Source: Caccoplasma intestinavium
GTDB lineage: Bacteria; Bacteroidota; Bacteroidia; Bacteroidales; UBA11471
Length of the DNA: 64,000 nucleotides
Direction: 5' to 3'
Assembly: GCA_018715885.1 (NCBI GenBank)
Contig: DVKT01000045.1
Span: 1 to 64,000 of the forward strand
In this document: one piece after another, positions 43,591 to 53,400 of the stretch
Numbering within the stretch: the stretch's first letter is position 1
How the letters are laid out: each line of letters starts with the position of its first letter
Translations under genes and position numbers: made by a program
Notes under the pieces: generated by a model
What the model was told of the DNA's origin: nothing
What the model saw: the letters and a program-made list of their open reading frames with translations, nothing else
The model's database searches: none

Positions 43591-43957
43591 AAATGTACAA
43601 TTTTTTGAAGATATATTTGGGGTAGAATATAGATTAAATAGAGATTAAAAACAGGTTTTATTTGGTAGGAGAGAATTATTATATCTCTCATAAAACGCCG
43701 AAATACAGCCTTTAAAGCATGAATAAGCACAAAAAAGGGCGTAATCGCATGATTTACGCCCTCAGAATTATATCCAAATTATAAACTCAACCATTTGACG
43801 GCCTCAAAATTATACCGAAATTATAGCAAATTGTACATTTCATTTTTTTTGCCCCTATTGAACAAATACAAATAACAAACTAATAAACAATAAATTAACA
43901 ACAGATATCCACAACTTATTTATGTACATTTCATTTATCCCCCCGTATTTATAGACA
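43591..43957. other. Phage left attachment end with spaced transposase-binding sites
   Basis: AAATGTACA occurs at 43591-43599 (plus), 43832-43840 (minus) and 43923-43931 (minus). The last is 26 bases from the terminal CA, the second 91 bases further in; Mu attL also has one site at the tip and the next about 100 bases away. Two 24-bp imperfect direct repeats (43760-43783 and 43802-43825; 21 of 24 identical) and a minus-strand terminator hairpin (43736-43762) lie between. The 610-base stretch 43345-43957 has no convincing gene. Confidence 0.6.
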
Positions 43958-44059
43958 GAAAAGCATTGGCAAATAATCTTCTTTTTTCGATAAATTGATA
44001 GAAAAAGTATTGAAAGTCGGATATTTTTCTATCTGTATCGTTATTTTTATCGCCTTTTT

Positions 44060-44090
44060 TTTGGAATATTCATATAATGATATACCTTTG
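44060..44090 (+). promoter_or_regulatory. Promoter of the ilv operon
   Basis: TTTG (44060-44063) and TACCTTTG (44083-44090), 19 bases apart, form an exact -33/-7 pair. The transcript would start near 44097, ahead of the leader peptide. The prophage end is 100 bases upstream. Confidence 0.75.
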
Positions 44091-44128
44091 CAACATCATT
44101 ACCGATAAGCCATAAAAAGCTTGATTAT

Positions 44129-44194
44129 ATGATTAGCACGATTCTGCATATTTTCGATCTACTATCAGTGATTATCGTCGTCGTGGGCGCATGA
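44129..44194 (+). CDS. ilv leader peptide
   Basis: A 21-codon ORF, ATG 44129 to TGA 44194. Twelve of 21 residues are Ile, Leu or Val, including a run I-I-V-V-V just before the stop. A high share of the operon's end-product amino acids is the sign of an attenuation leader. It lies after a consensus promoter and before a terminator hairpin. Confidence 0.8.
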   Translation: MISTILHIFDLLSVIIVVVGA

Positions 44195-44196
44195 TA

Positions 44197-44290
44197 AAGA
44201 AGAAGGGTTATGCAGATGTTTATGTAAAAACATAAGGATATAACGACAAGGAAAACCTTTCTTCTCAATTTTTGAAGAAAGGTTTTCCTT
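44197..44290 (+). promoter_or_regulatory. ilv attenuator: antiterminator and terminator
   Basis: AAGAAGAAGGGTT (44197-44209), which starts 3 bases after the leader stop, can pair with AACCTTTCTTCTC (44254-44266) over 12 positions. The same segment is the 5' strand of a perfect 17-bp hairpin (44248-44264 with 44274-44290). A ribosome at the leader stop covers the first segment and lets the terminator form; a ribosome stalled at Ile/Val codons leaves it free. The T tail after the hairpin is short. Confidence 0.75.
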
Positions 44291-44305
44291 ATTAATAGGG
44301 AATAT

Positions 44306-46138
44306 ATGAAACACGAGTTGCGTAGTGCGACCTGTACGCAAGGCCGACGAATGGCCGGCGCACGTGCCTTGTGGCGCGCCAACGGCATGAAAGAAGAACA
44401 GATAGGACGTCCGGTGATCGCCGTCGTCAATTCATTTACACAATTTGTACCGGGGCATGTACATTTGCATGAAATCGGTCAGATTGTTAAGTCCGAAATC
44501 GAAAAATTCGGTTGTTTCGCAGCCGAGTTCGATACCATAGCGATCGACGATGGTATCGCTATGGGACATGATGGTATGCTTTATTCGTTGCCTTCCCGGG
44601 ATTTGATTGCCGATAGTGTCGAGTATATGGTAAATGCTCATAAGGCCGACGCTATGGTGTGTATAAGTAATTGCGATAAGATAACGCCCGGTATGCTGAT
44701 GGCGGCGATGCGGTTGAATATTCCCGCCGTGTTTGTTTCGGGGGGGCCTATGGAATCGCATAAATACAACGGCGAGAATGCCGACCTTATCACTGCTATG
44801 GTAAAGGCGGCGGATACATCGGTAAGCGATGAGGAAATCGAGAAGATAGAGGCTTGTTCTTGCCCCGGTTGTGGAAGCTGTTCCGGTATGTTTACGGCCA
44901 ATTCGATGAATTGCCTTACCGAGGCCATCGGGTTGTCTTTGCCCGGCAACGGTACGATTTTGGCAACGCATGCCAATCGTGTACAACTCTTTCGCGATGC
45001 AGCGCAGCTTATTGTGAAGAATGCTTTAAAATACTATGAAGGAGGTGATGACAGCGTTCTGCCCCGTAGTATTGCCACACGGGCGGCTTTTCTCAATGCC
45101 ATGACCCTCGATATTGCCATGGGTGGCTCCACCAATACGGTATTGCATCTTTTGGCTGTAGCCAACGAGGGGGGCGTCGATTTCAAAATGGCCGACATCG
45201 ACCGCCTGAGCCGTCATGTACCTTGCCTGTGCAAGTTGTCGCCTAACACGCAGAAATATTCCATACAAGAGTGCAACCGTGCGGGTGGTATTCTCAATAT
45301 TCTCGGTGAGCTCGATAAAGTCGGTTTGCTTGATACCTCTTGTCGCCGTGTCAATGGTTCGACATTGGCCGAAGACATCGAAAAATACGACATCGACAAG
45401 GCTGTCATCGATCCCGAAGCCCTTCGTATTTATTCCAGTGCTCCCGGCGGCGTATTCAGCAATAAAATGGGCTCTCAAAACAATACCTATCCTATGCTCG
45501 ATACCGATAGGGTCGCCGGTTGCATACGCGATGTGGAACACGCATACAGCAAAGACGGCGGTTTGGCCGTACTTTTCGGAAACATCGCCCTCGACGGGTG
45601 CGTTGTGAAGACCGCTGGTGTCGATGCCGGTATCTGGACGTTTACAGGGCCGGCTCGGGTTTTTGAGTCGCAGGAAGCTGCGTGCGAAGGTATTCTCGGT
45701 GGTAAAGTTGCAAGTGGCGATGTTGTCGTGATTACGTATGAAGGTCCCAAAGGCGGTCCCGGTATGCAGGAAATGCTTTATCCGACATCATATATCAAAT
45801 CCCGTCATTTGGGTAAGGAATGCGCACTCATTACCGACGGACGTTTTTCCGGGGGTACATCGGGCCTTTCTATCGGACATATATCGCCCGAGGCGGCAGC
45901 CGGAGGGAACATCGGTTTGGTACGCGACGGCGATATGATAGAAATAGATATCCCGGCACGCAGCATTCGGGTCAAGGTGTCGGACGAAGAATTGGAACGC
46001 CGTCGTGCCGAAGAAGAACAGAGGGGAAAGAATGCTTTTACTCCTCATGGGCGGGATCGCCATATATCGAAGGCTTTGCGTGCTTATGCGGCTATGGTAA
46101 GTTCTGCCGATAAAGGCGCTACCCGTATCATTGATTAA
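44306..46138 (+). CDS. ilvD: Dihydroxy-acid dehydratase
   Basis: 610 residues, standard length. Cluster cysteines are in CISNCDKITPGM and CSCPGCGSCSGMF; the C-terminal GRFSGGTSGLSIGHISPEAA is the family signature. It converts 2,3-dihydroxy acids to 2-keto acids, the third step to Val and Ile. It is the first gene of the operon, after the attenuator. Confidence 0.97.
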   Translation: MKHELRSATCTQGRRMAGARALWRANGMKEEQIGRPVIAVVNSFTQFVPGHVHLHEIGQIVKSEIEKFGCFAAEFDTIAIDDGIAMGHDGMLYSLPSRDLIADSVEYMVNAHKADAMVCISNCDKITPGMLMAAMRLNIPAVFVSGGPMESHKYNGENADLITAMVKAADTSVSDEEIEKIEACSCPGCGSCSGMFTANSMNCLTEAIGLSLPGNGTILATHANRVQLFRDAAQLIVKNALKYYEGGDDSVLPRSIATRAAFLNAMTLDIAMGGSTNTVLHLLAVANEGGVDFKMADIDRLSRHVPCLCKLSPNTQKYSIQECNRAGGILNILGELDKVGLLDTSCRRVNGSTLAEDIEKYDIDKAVIDPEALRIYSSAPGGVFSNKMGSQNNTYPMLDTDRVAGCIRDVEHAYSKDGGLAVLFGNIALDGCVVKTAGVDAGIWTFTGPARVFESQEAACEGILGGKVASGDVVVITYEGPKGGPGMQEMLYPTSYIKSRHLGKECALITDGRFSGGTSGLSIGHISPEAAAGGNIGLVRDGDMIEIDIPARSIRVKVSDEELERRRAEEEQRGKNAFTPHGRDRHISKALRAYAAMVSSADKGATRIID

Positions 46139-46174
46139 TGCGGTTGTATCGATAGAAAACGAAGTAGAAAAGTA

Positions 46175-47875
46175 ATGAACGATAAAGAATTGATAACCGG
46201 CGCAGAAGCATTGATGCGCTCGCTCGAACATCAGGGCGTCAAGACCCTTTTCGGTTATCCCGGAGGCTCTATTATGCCCGTTTTCGATGCTCTCTATGAT
46301 CATCGCCATATTTTGCATCATATATTGGTGCGTCATGAACAAGGCGCTACTCATGCGGCACAAGGATTTGCCCGTGCTTCGGGACGTGTGGGCGTTTGCC
46401 TGGTAACCAGCGGTCCCGGAGCGACCAATACGATCACCGGTATTGCCGATGCTATGATAGACAGTACGCCGATTGTTGTCATCGCAGGGCAGGTAGGGAC
46501 TTCGTTTTTAGGTTCCGACGCTTTTCAAGAGGTCGATTTGGTGGGGGTAACTCAGCCTATCACGAAGTGGAGCTATCAGATACGTCGGGCCGAAGACGTT
46601 CCGTGGGCGGTAGCTCGGGCCTTTTATATCGCGTCGAGTGGTCGGCCCGGCCCGGTTGTTCTCGATTTTGCCAAGAATGCACAAGTCGAGAAGTTCGAAT
46701 ACGAACCCGCGACAGTCGATTTTGTACGTAGTTATATCCCTGTACCCGATACCGATTCGATGTCGGTTATCCGGGCGGCCGACCTTATCAATAAGGCACA
46801 GCGACCATTGGTGCTTGTGGGGCAAGGCGTGGAGTTGGGCAATGCCCAAGACGAATTGCGGAATTTTATCGAGAAAGCCGATTTGCCGGCAGGTTGTACA
46901 CTTTTGGGTTTATCGGCGTTGCCCTCGGAACATTATTTGAATATGGGTATGCTCGGTATGCACGGTAATCTGGCTCCGAATGTGAAGACCAACGAATGTG
47001 ATGTCTTGATCGCCGTAGGTATGCGTTTTGACGACCGGGTAACCGGCAATCTCGGTACGTATGCCAAACAGGCCAAAATCATACATTTTGATATAGATCC
47101 GGCCGAAATAAACAAAAACGTGAAAGCCGATGTTGCGGTTCTTGGAGATTGTAAGGAAACGCTCCGTTCGGTAACAGATCTGCTTGTACCGGCAAAACAC
47201 AAGGAGTGGATCGATTCGTTTGCTCCGTATGCCGAAGAAGAAAGAACGAAGGTCGTAGAACCGGAAGTGAATCCGACCGGAGGGCCTCTCAATATGGGAG
47301 AAGTGGTACGTGCCGTGAGCAATGCCACTCGCAATGAAGCGGTTTTGGTTACCGATGTGGGGCAGAACCAGATGATGTCGGCGCGTTATTTCAGGTATTC
47401 ACGCAATCGCAGCATCATTACATCGGGGGGGCTGGGAACGATGGGATTTGGACTTCCGGCTGCCGTAGGAGCGACGTTTGCCGTTCCCGACCGTACGGTA
47501 TGCGTATTTATGGGCGACGGCGGTTTGCAAATGAATTTGCAGGAGTTGGGAACTGTTATGGAGCAGAAAGCGCCGGTGAAAATGATTTTGCTCAATAACA
47601 ACTATTTGGGCAATGTACGTCAATGGCAGGCTATGTTTTTCAACAGAAAGTACTCTTTTACGCCGATGCTCAATCCCGATTATATGAAGATTGCCGAGGC
47701 GTACGGCATTCCGTCGAGGCGGGTGATAGAACGTGCCGATTTGGCTTCGGCGATCGAGGAGATGTTGGCTGCCGACGGGCCTTTCCTCTTGGAAGCCTGT
47801 GTCATCGAGGAAGGTAATGTTTTACCCATGACACCTCCGGGCGGTTCGGTAAACGCCATGTTGTTGGAATGTTAA
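46175..47875 (+). CDS. ilvB: Acetolactate synthase large subunit
   Basis: 566 residues. FGYPGGSIMPVFDAL, a RHEQGATHAAQGFARASG stretch and the thiamine-diphosphate motif GDGGLQMNLQEL...NNNYLG are typical. It makes acetolactate or acetohydroxybutyrate. The small subunit follows directly. Confidence 0.97.
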   Translation: MNDKELITGAEALMRSLEHQGVKTLFGYPGGSIMPVFDALYDHRHILHHILVRHEQGATHAAQGFARASGRVGVCLVTSGPGATNTITGIADAMIDSTPIVVIAGQVGTSFLGSDAFQEVDLVGVTQPITKWSYQIRRAEDVPWAVARAFYIASSGRPGPVVLDFAKNAQVEKFEYEPATVDFVRSYIPVPDTDSMSVIRAADLINKAQRPLVLVGQGVELGNAQDELRNFIEKADLPAGCTLLGLSALPSEHYLNMGMLGMHGNLAPNVKTNECDVLIAVGMRFDDRVTGNLGTYAKQAKIIHFDIDPAEINKNVKADVAVLGDCKETLRSVTDLLVPAKHKEWIDSFAPYAEEERTKVVEPEVNPTGGPLNMGEVVRAVSNATRNEAVLVTDVGQNQMMSARYFRYSRNRSIITSGGLGTMGFGLPAAVGATFAVPDRTVCVFMGDGGLQMNLQELGTVMEQKAPVKMILLNNNYLGNVRQWQAMFFNRKYSFTPMLNPDYMKIAEAYGIPSRRVIERADLASAIEEMLAADGPFLLEACVIEEGNVLPMTPPGGSVNAMLLEC

Positions 47876-48445
47876 ATGCGAATGTTTATGGACAAGAAAT
47901 TATATACGATGATTGTCTACTCCGAGAATATTGCCGGACTGCTGAATCAGATTACGGCGGTTTTCACTCGTAGGCAAATCAATATCGAGAGTCTCAATGT
48001 ATCGGCGTCTTCGATAAAGGGTGTACACAAGTACACCATAACGGCTTGGACCGATGAAGAAACGATAAAAAAAATCGTGCGGCAGATCGAGAAAAAAATC
48101 GACGTACTGCAAGCGCACTATTTTACCGATGAAGAAATATTCGCTTATGAGATAGCTCTTTATAAGTTGTCTACCCCTGTCTTTGAACGAGAACCGAAAG
48201 TCTCGGAACTGATACGTCGCTACAATGCCCGGGTGGTAGAGGTAAACCCCACCTATTCGGCTTTGGAAAAGGACGGAACGACCGAGGATATTACAGCTTT
48301 TTACGACGAGTTACAGAAACTCGGTTGTGTCTTGCAGTTTGTGCGTTCGGGACGTGTCGCTCTTACAAAGAGTTGTGTAGAGCGGGTAAACGAGTTCCTT
48401 GCCGATCGTGAAGCCCGTTATTTGAAATCGAAGCAAACCGAATAG
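47876..48445 (+). CDS. ilvN: Acetolactate synthase small (regulatory) subunit
   Basis: 189 residues with the ACT domain YSENIAGLLNQITAVFTRRQ (about 15-35), which binds valine in this family. ATG 47876 abuts the ilvB stop; ATG 47888 (MDKKLY) is a second possible start. Translation is coupled to ilvB. Confidence 0.95.
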   Translation: MRMFMDKKLYTMIVYSENIAGLLNQITAVFTRRQINIESLNVSASSIKGVHKYTITAWTDEETIKKIVRQIEKKIDVLQAHYFTDEEIFAYEIALYKLSTPVFEREPKVSELIRRYNARVVEVNPTYSALEKDGTTEDITAFYDELQKLGCVLQFVRSGRVALTKSCVERVNEFLADREARYLKSKQTE

Positions 48446-48448
48446 TAT

Positions 48449-49195
48449 ATGGCAGATTATCAGAAAGTCGGTTCGTACGATTTTGTCGCAGAACCTTTTT
48501 GTTCCGATTTTCGGGGACACATGGCCATCGGCGTTTTAGGAAATCTCTTGTTGAATGTCGCTGAGTTTCATGCCTCCGACCGAGGATTCGGCATTATTAC
48601 CATCAATGAAGGACATTATACATGGGTTTTGTCCCGATTGGTGTTGGAGTTTGTCGATGATGCACCCCGGCAGACCGAGAAATTTACCATAGAGACATGG
48701 GTCGAGAGTGTGTACCGTCTTTTTACCGAAAGAGATTTTGCCGTACTCGATAAGGCGGGAAATCCGTTGGGGTACGCACGTTCGGTATGGGCGATGATCG
48801 ATATGGATACTCGTAAGCCGGTAGACCTTCTCAGTACATACGAGGGGGGGATAACCGGTTATGTTTGCGATAAGGAGTGTCCTATCGAACGTCCCGGGAA
48901 AGTGAAAGTAGCTTCTTCCGATCCGGTATGTACATTGACGACCCGATATAGCGATATCGATATCAACGGACATGTAAACAGTATCAAGTATATCGATCAT
49001 ATTTTGGATCTTTTCCCGCTCGACCTTTATAAGAACAAGCGGGTGAAGCGATTCGAAATAGCGTATGTCAGTGAAAGTCATTACGGTGATACATTGCAAT
49101 TTTTCTGTGATGACAAAGGAAGCGACGAGTACCATATCGAAGTGAAAAAAAACGACGGCGAAATCGTATGCCGTAGTAAAGTGATATTTATTTAA
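48449..49195 (+). CDS. Acyl-ACP thioesterase
   Basis: 248 residues with a double hot-dog fold. The catalytic-type segment SDIDINGHVNSIKYIDHIL is near 170, and MAIGVLGNLLLNVAEFHASDRGFG is near 30. It releases fatty acids from ACP. It lies inside the ilv operon, three bases after ilvN; many Bacteroidales have this arrangement, perhaps to link branched-chain precursors with branched lipids. Confidence 0.85.
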   Translation: MADYQKVGSYDFVAEPFCSDFRGHMAIGVLGNLLLNVAEFHASDRGFGIITINEGHYTWVLSRLVLEFVDDAPRQTEKFTIETWVESVYRLFTERDFAVLDKAGNPLGYARSVWAMIDMDTRKPVDLLSTYEGGITGYVCDKECPIERPGKVKVASSDPVCTLTTRYSDIDINGHVNSIKYIDHILDLFPLDLYKNKRVKRFEIAYVSESHYGDTLQFFCDDKGSDEYHIEVKKNDGEIVCRSKVIFI

Positions 49196-49223
49196 TTGTT
49201 TCATACTAAAAAACAAACACAAA

Positions 49224-50270
49224 ATGGCAGTAATTAATTTTGGCGGAGTTGACGAAAATGTAGTTACCCGTGAAGAATTTCCGTTGGAAAAAGCAAGAGA
49301 AGTCCTCAAAGATGAGGTGATCGCGATAATCGGTTATGGCGTACAAGGCCCGGGACAGAGCCTTAACTTGCGTGATAACGGTTTCAATGTGATTGTGGGA
49401 CAGCGTAAAGGCGGAAAAACATGGGAGAAGGCCGTTGCCGACGGTTGGGTTCCCGGTGAGACGCTTTTTGAAATCGAAGAGGCTTGCAAGCGTGCCACCA
49501 TTATCCAATACCTGCTTTCCGATGCCGCTCAAATCGAGGTTTGGCCTCGCATCAAACCTTATTTGACTGCCGGAAAGGCGCTCTATTTCTCTCATGGTTT
49601 CGGCATTACCTATAAGGAGCGTACCCATATCATTCCTCCTGCCGATGTCGATGTAATCATGGTTGCACCTAAGGGTTCGGGAACCAGCTTGCGTCGTATG
49701 TTCCTGCAAGGTCGCGGTTTGAATTCGAGCTATGCTATTTATCAAGATGCTACCGGCCGTGCAAAAGATCGTGTTATCGCACTCGGTATAGGCGTGGGTT
49801 CGGGTTATCTGTTCGAAACGACTTTCAAGAGAGAGGTTTACTCCGACTTGACGGGAGAGCGCGGAACTCTTATGGGGGCTATACAAGGCTTGTTGCTTGC
49901 CCAATATGAAGTATTGCGCGAAAACGGCCATGAACCCTCCGAGGCCTTCAACGAAACCGTCGAGGAGCTTACCCAATCTTTGATGCCTCTTTTTGCTGAA
50001 AAGGGTATGGATTGGATGTATGCCAACTGTTCGACGACTGCTCAACGCGGTGCACTCGACTGGATGGGTCCGTTCCACGATGCCGTAAAACCGGTATTTG
50101 AGAAACTTTACAAAGAGGTAGCTTGCGGTAATGAAGCACAACGTTCGATCGATACCAATAGCAAACCCGATTATCGCGAAGGTCTGGAAAAAGAACTCGC
50201 CGCTTTGCGTGAGAGCGAGATGTGGCGTACGGGAGCTGTTGTACGTAAACTGCGTCCCGAAAATAACTGA
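49224..50270 (+). CDS. ilvC: Ketol-acid reductoisomerase
   Basis: 348 residues. The Rossmann motif GYGVQGPGQSLNLRDNGFNV is at about 39-58; DKGM-type Mg sites follow near ETTFKREVYSDLTGERG. It converts acetolactate to the dihydroxy acid using NAD(P)H and Mg. It is the last gene of the operon, followed by a strong terminator. Confidence 0.96.
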   Translation: MAVINFGGVDENVVTREEFPLEKAREVLKDEVIAIIGYGVQGPGQSLNLRDNGFNVIVGQRKGGKTWEKAVADGWVPGETLFEIEEACKRATIIQYLLSDAAQIEVWPRIKPYLTAGKALYFSHGFGITYKERTHIIPPADVDVIMVAPKGSGTSLRRMFLQGRGLNSSYAIYQDATGRAKDRVIALGIGVGSGYLFETTFKREVYSDLTGERGTLMGAIQGLLLAQYEVLRENGHEPSEAFNETVEELTQSLMPLFAEKGMDWMYANCSTTAQRGALDWMGPFHDAVKPVFEKLYKEVACGNEAQRSIDTNSKPDYREGLEKELAALRESEMWRTGAVVRKLRPENN

Positions 50271-50287
50271 TAAATTTTTCGTTTTTT

Positions 50288-50340
50288 AGAATACGGAGTA
50301 GATAACTTGATTGGTTATCTGCTCCGTATTCTGTTTTTTT
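50288..50340 (+). terminator. Terminator of the ilv operon
   Basis: A 19-bp stem (50288-50306 with 50314-50332, one G-U pair) is followed by eight Ts. Confidence 0.92.
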
Positions 50341-50442
50341 ACGGGAACAAAGCCGTTGGAGAAATGTTTCCAAGATGAAAGTAGATTTCCTGTGGAAAAG
50401 ACAGGGCGATACGTCTTTTTTCCGTAACTTCGTCGGTGAATA

Positions 50443-53400
50443 ATGAGGCGATTTTTTAAATATGTTTTTATCGGGTTCTCCGTCTTGTTGGGGCTGCCGT
50501 TTTTACTCGTGGCATTGTTGTATGTGCCTCCGGTACAGCGTGCTGTCGTCAGAACTGTTTGTTCTGCGGTATCCGATAGTGCGATGCAGGTTTCGGTAGG
50601 AGATTTCCGTTTGCGTTTCCCTTTGCGTCTTGATGTTTCCGATGCATGCGTGATGACGGGCGGAGACACGCTGTGTGCGTTACATACTTTACATATAGAA
50701 GTCGATTCGTGGCCATTGTTGCGTCTGGTTGCCGATGTCCCCGATTTATTTCTCGAAGATGTTCTGTTCCGTTATGCCGATACGACGGGATTCTCTATCG
50801 ATGTCCGTCTCGACAAAGCATCGATGGCATCGGTATCTGCCCGATTGAGGGAAGAGTCGGTCGATGTCGGTCGTATTGCGTTGAGTGGAGGGGGCATAGG
50901 CTTGAAGTTGGGTATGGCCTTGCCCGATACGGCCGAGACCGTCGATACTGTAACGACGCCGTTGGCATGGCGTTTTAAGGTAGACGCTCTTGCTGTCGAT
51001 GATATTTTGTATCGTATGCAGGACGCTAACAAAGAGTCTTTTCTTACGGCCGGTGCAGATTCGATAACTGTCGGTAGCACGTCGGTCGATTTGGGAACTC
51101 AAACGGTCGATGTTGCTTCTCTTTATTTATTGGCAGGGAAAGTGTCCATGATTGTCGACACAAGTGTTGTCGTGCCGGCGGAGATACCCCCCTTAACCAA
51201 TGATGATATTTCGGAAGAGCCGTCGCTTCCGTGGACTGTACGTGCCGGTTGTGTGCGTATTGCCGGGACAGAGGCTGTTTATGCGCTGGAAGGACACATT
51301 CCGCAACCGGGTTTCGATGCCGATTATATGCAGATTTCATCATTGGCGTTGGCTGTCGATTCGGTATATAACAGGGGGAGCGATGTAGCGGCTCGATTGT
51401 TGTCGCTTTCTTTGGTAGAACGGTCGGGATTGGCTGTTCGGGACGGGAAAGCTTTTTTTTCGATGGACTCTGCTGTTGTGAAGGTTGACAGTTTGCATTT
51501 GACGACTGATAATTCCGTATTTTTTGTCGATCTTTTGGCCGATGGTTCTATTTTGTCTATGGACAAGACCGCTTCATTGAGCACATCTATCGGTTTGGAT
51601 GTCGGGTTGCGGGATGCGGCCTTGTTTCTGCCGGAACTCGATTCTTCACTGTCGGCTTTGCCATTCGATGCCGTCTCTTTGGATATGGCGGTAGATGGGG
51701 TGCTTGACAGCTTGCGGTTAGCCCGTCTTTATGTGGATCTGCCCGGAGCAGCCGATTTTTTTGCGGAGGGAGATATAAAGTCGTTGACCGGGACGGATTC
51801 TTTGTCGGCGAAAATGGCTCTTACGGCGCATCTCGATCGTTTGGATTTTCTTCCGGCATGGATAGGAGCGGAGATCGCTCATGAAGTCTCCTTGCCCGAT
51901 TCGATGTCGTTTTGTGCCTCGCTCGATTTTGAAAATGAAAAAGCCGCGAGAGTACAGCTTTTTTTAGGAGTTTTGCAAGGTAGGCTGACTCTTGATGCCG
52001 ATTATGCTTTTGTCGATACGGCTTATCGGATCGATACCCGATGGCAGGAATTTCCTGTGGATGCATTTCTTCCGCAGGAAAATTTCGGATTGCTTTCTCT
52101 ATCCTTGTCGGCTCGCGGCTGCGGGTTCGATCCTTTTTCAGACTACATGCGGGCCGATTTAGCTCTTTATGTCGATACACTTGATTATGGCGGTTATCGA
52201 TTCAATGATTTGGGCCTTGATGCCGTTCTTGACTCCGGAATTGTTTTTGCGCATATCTTGGGTGTCGATAGTGCTGTGCGTCTCGACTTGAATCTTTCCG
52301 GCAGCTTGTCTCCTGCGGAATATACGGCACACCTTGCCGGGGAAATCGATTGGCTCGATTTGAAAACGGCTCGTTTTACCGATGATTCTTTGACATTATC
52401 TTCTTCGGTCGATATTCGGGCGTGGGCCAATGATAAGAACGAATATTCGGTTAAGACCCGTTTCGATATGATGGGTTTGCATTTGTTCGATATGGATAAT
52501 CGTTTCGAACATATTGTCGTTACGGGTGATATGTTGCGGGATTCACTTGATGCCCGTATTGATTTTCCCGGTGTACGGGTTGCCTTTTCGTCTCCGGCGG
52601 GAATCGATTCGTTTATATCCCGAACGACTGCTTTCAGCGATTATTTACAAAAAGCAGTCGACGAAAAAGATTTTGTCCCTGCTCATTTGTGCGCTTTGTT
52701 GCCCGATTTCTATTTAAAGGGGAAACTGGTTCCCGAGCAGGTTGTGGATAAAGTTTTACAAGAGAACGGGCTGAAATTGGATTCTCTCGATTTTATGGCG
52801 GAGAATGGTATCGACAGTAAATCTTTCGGCATTGAGGCCGAAGCTTTGGGGTTCTCTTTTTCTTCTTTCTCGACCGATACGCTTACGGCTTTTTTGCGGC
52901 AGGACGATGAATTATTGCGTTATGCTGTACGTATGGGAAATACGCCCGAAACGTCGGAGCTGTTGGCACAGGCGGGTGTATCCGGATTCATAGGAAACGG
53001 AGAAGTTTATGCGGCGTTGCGGCAGAAAGATCAGAAAAATGAGCCCGGACTGGTACTGGATATCGATACCCGTTTGTCCGACTCGTTATTGCATATAACA
53101 TTGGGACCCGATGCACCGACGCTGGGTGTTCCCGACTGGTCGCTCAATACCGGTAATTTTGTCGATTATTATTTCGACGGACGGTTGGCCGCCGATTTAC
53201 AGTTGAAACACGACGTACAGTCATTTTCTTTACAATCGGGTTCTCAGCCCGGAGCCGATACGATATATCTCGATGTGGAGAATCTGAGACTTGCACCGAT
53301 TTTGCAGACGATGCCGGGAACGCCTCCTGTATCGGCTCTCTTGTCTACGGCCCTTGCGACCGATTTTTCGGGTGGTTATCCGATGGTCGGAGGGTCGATA

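Larger units (their letters stand above)
10373..43957 (-). mobile_element. Mu-like transposable prophage, about 33.6 kb
   Basis: The unit carries an S24 repressor, MuA-like DDE transposase, MuB-like ATPase, DUF3164, Mu-type head genes (gp28, gp29, gp36, F and G types), a contractile tail and a lysis/modification end. The proposed termini are TGTTTATATAATCGG (10373) and, read inward from the right, TGTCTATAAATACGG (43957); 11 of 15 positions match and both begin TG, as in Mu. The flanking five bases are CTAAA and GAAAA, not a clean duplication, so the ends are approximate. In Mu terms the phage is reversed: the c end is on the right. No structural gene looks broken, so it may be functional. 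Confidence 0.9.

Noticed and set aside
43458..43730. 90-codon minus-strand ORF near the phage left end
   Set aside because: Low-complexity hydrophobic and basic composition, lies over a transposase site and the repressor terminator, no start context.
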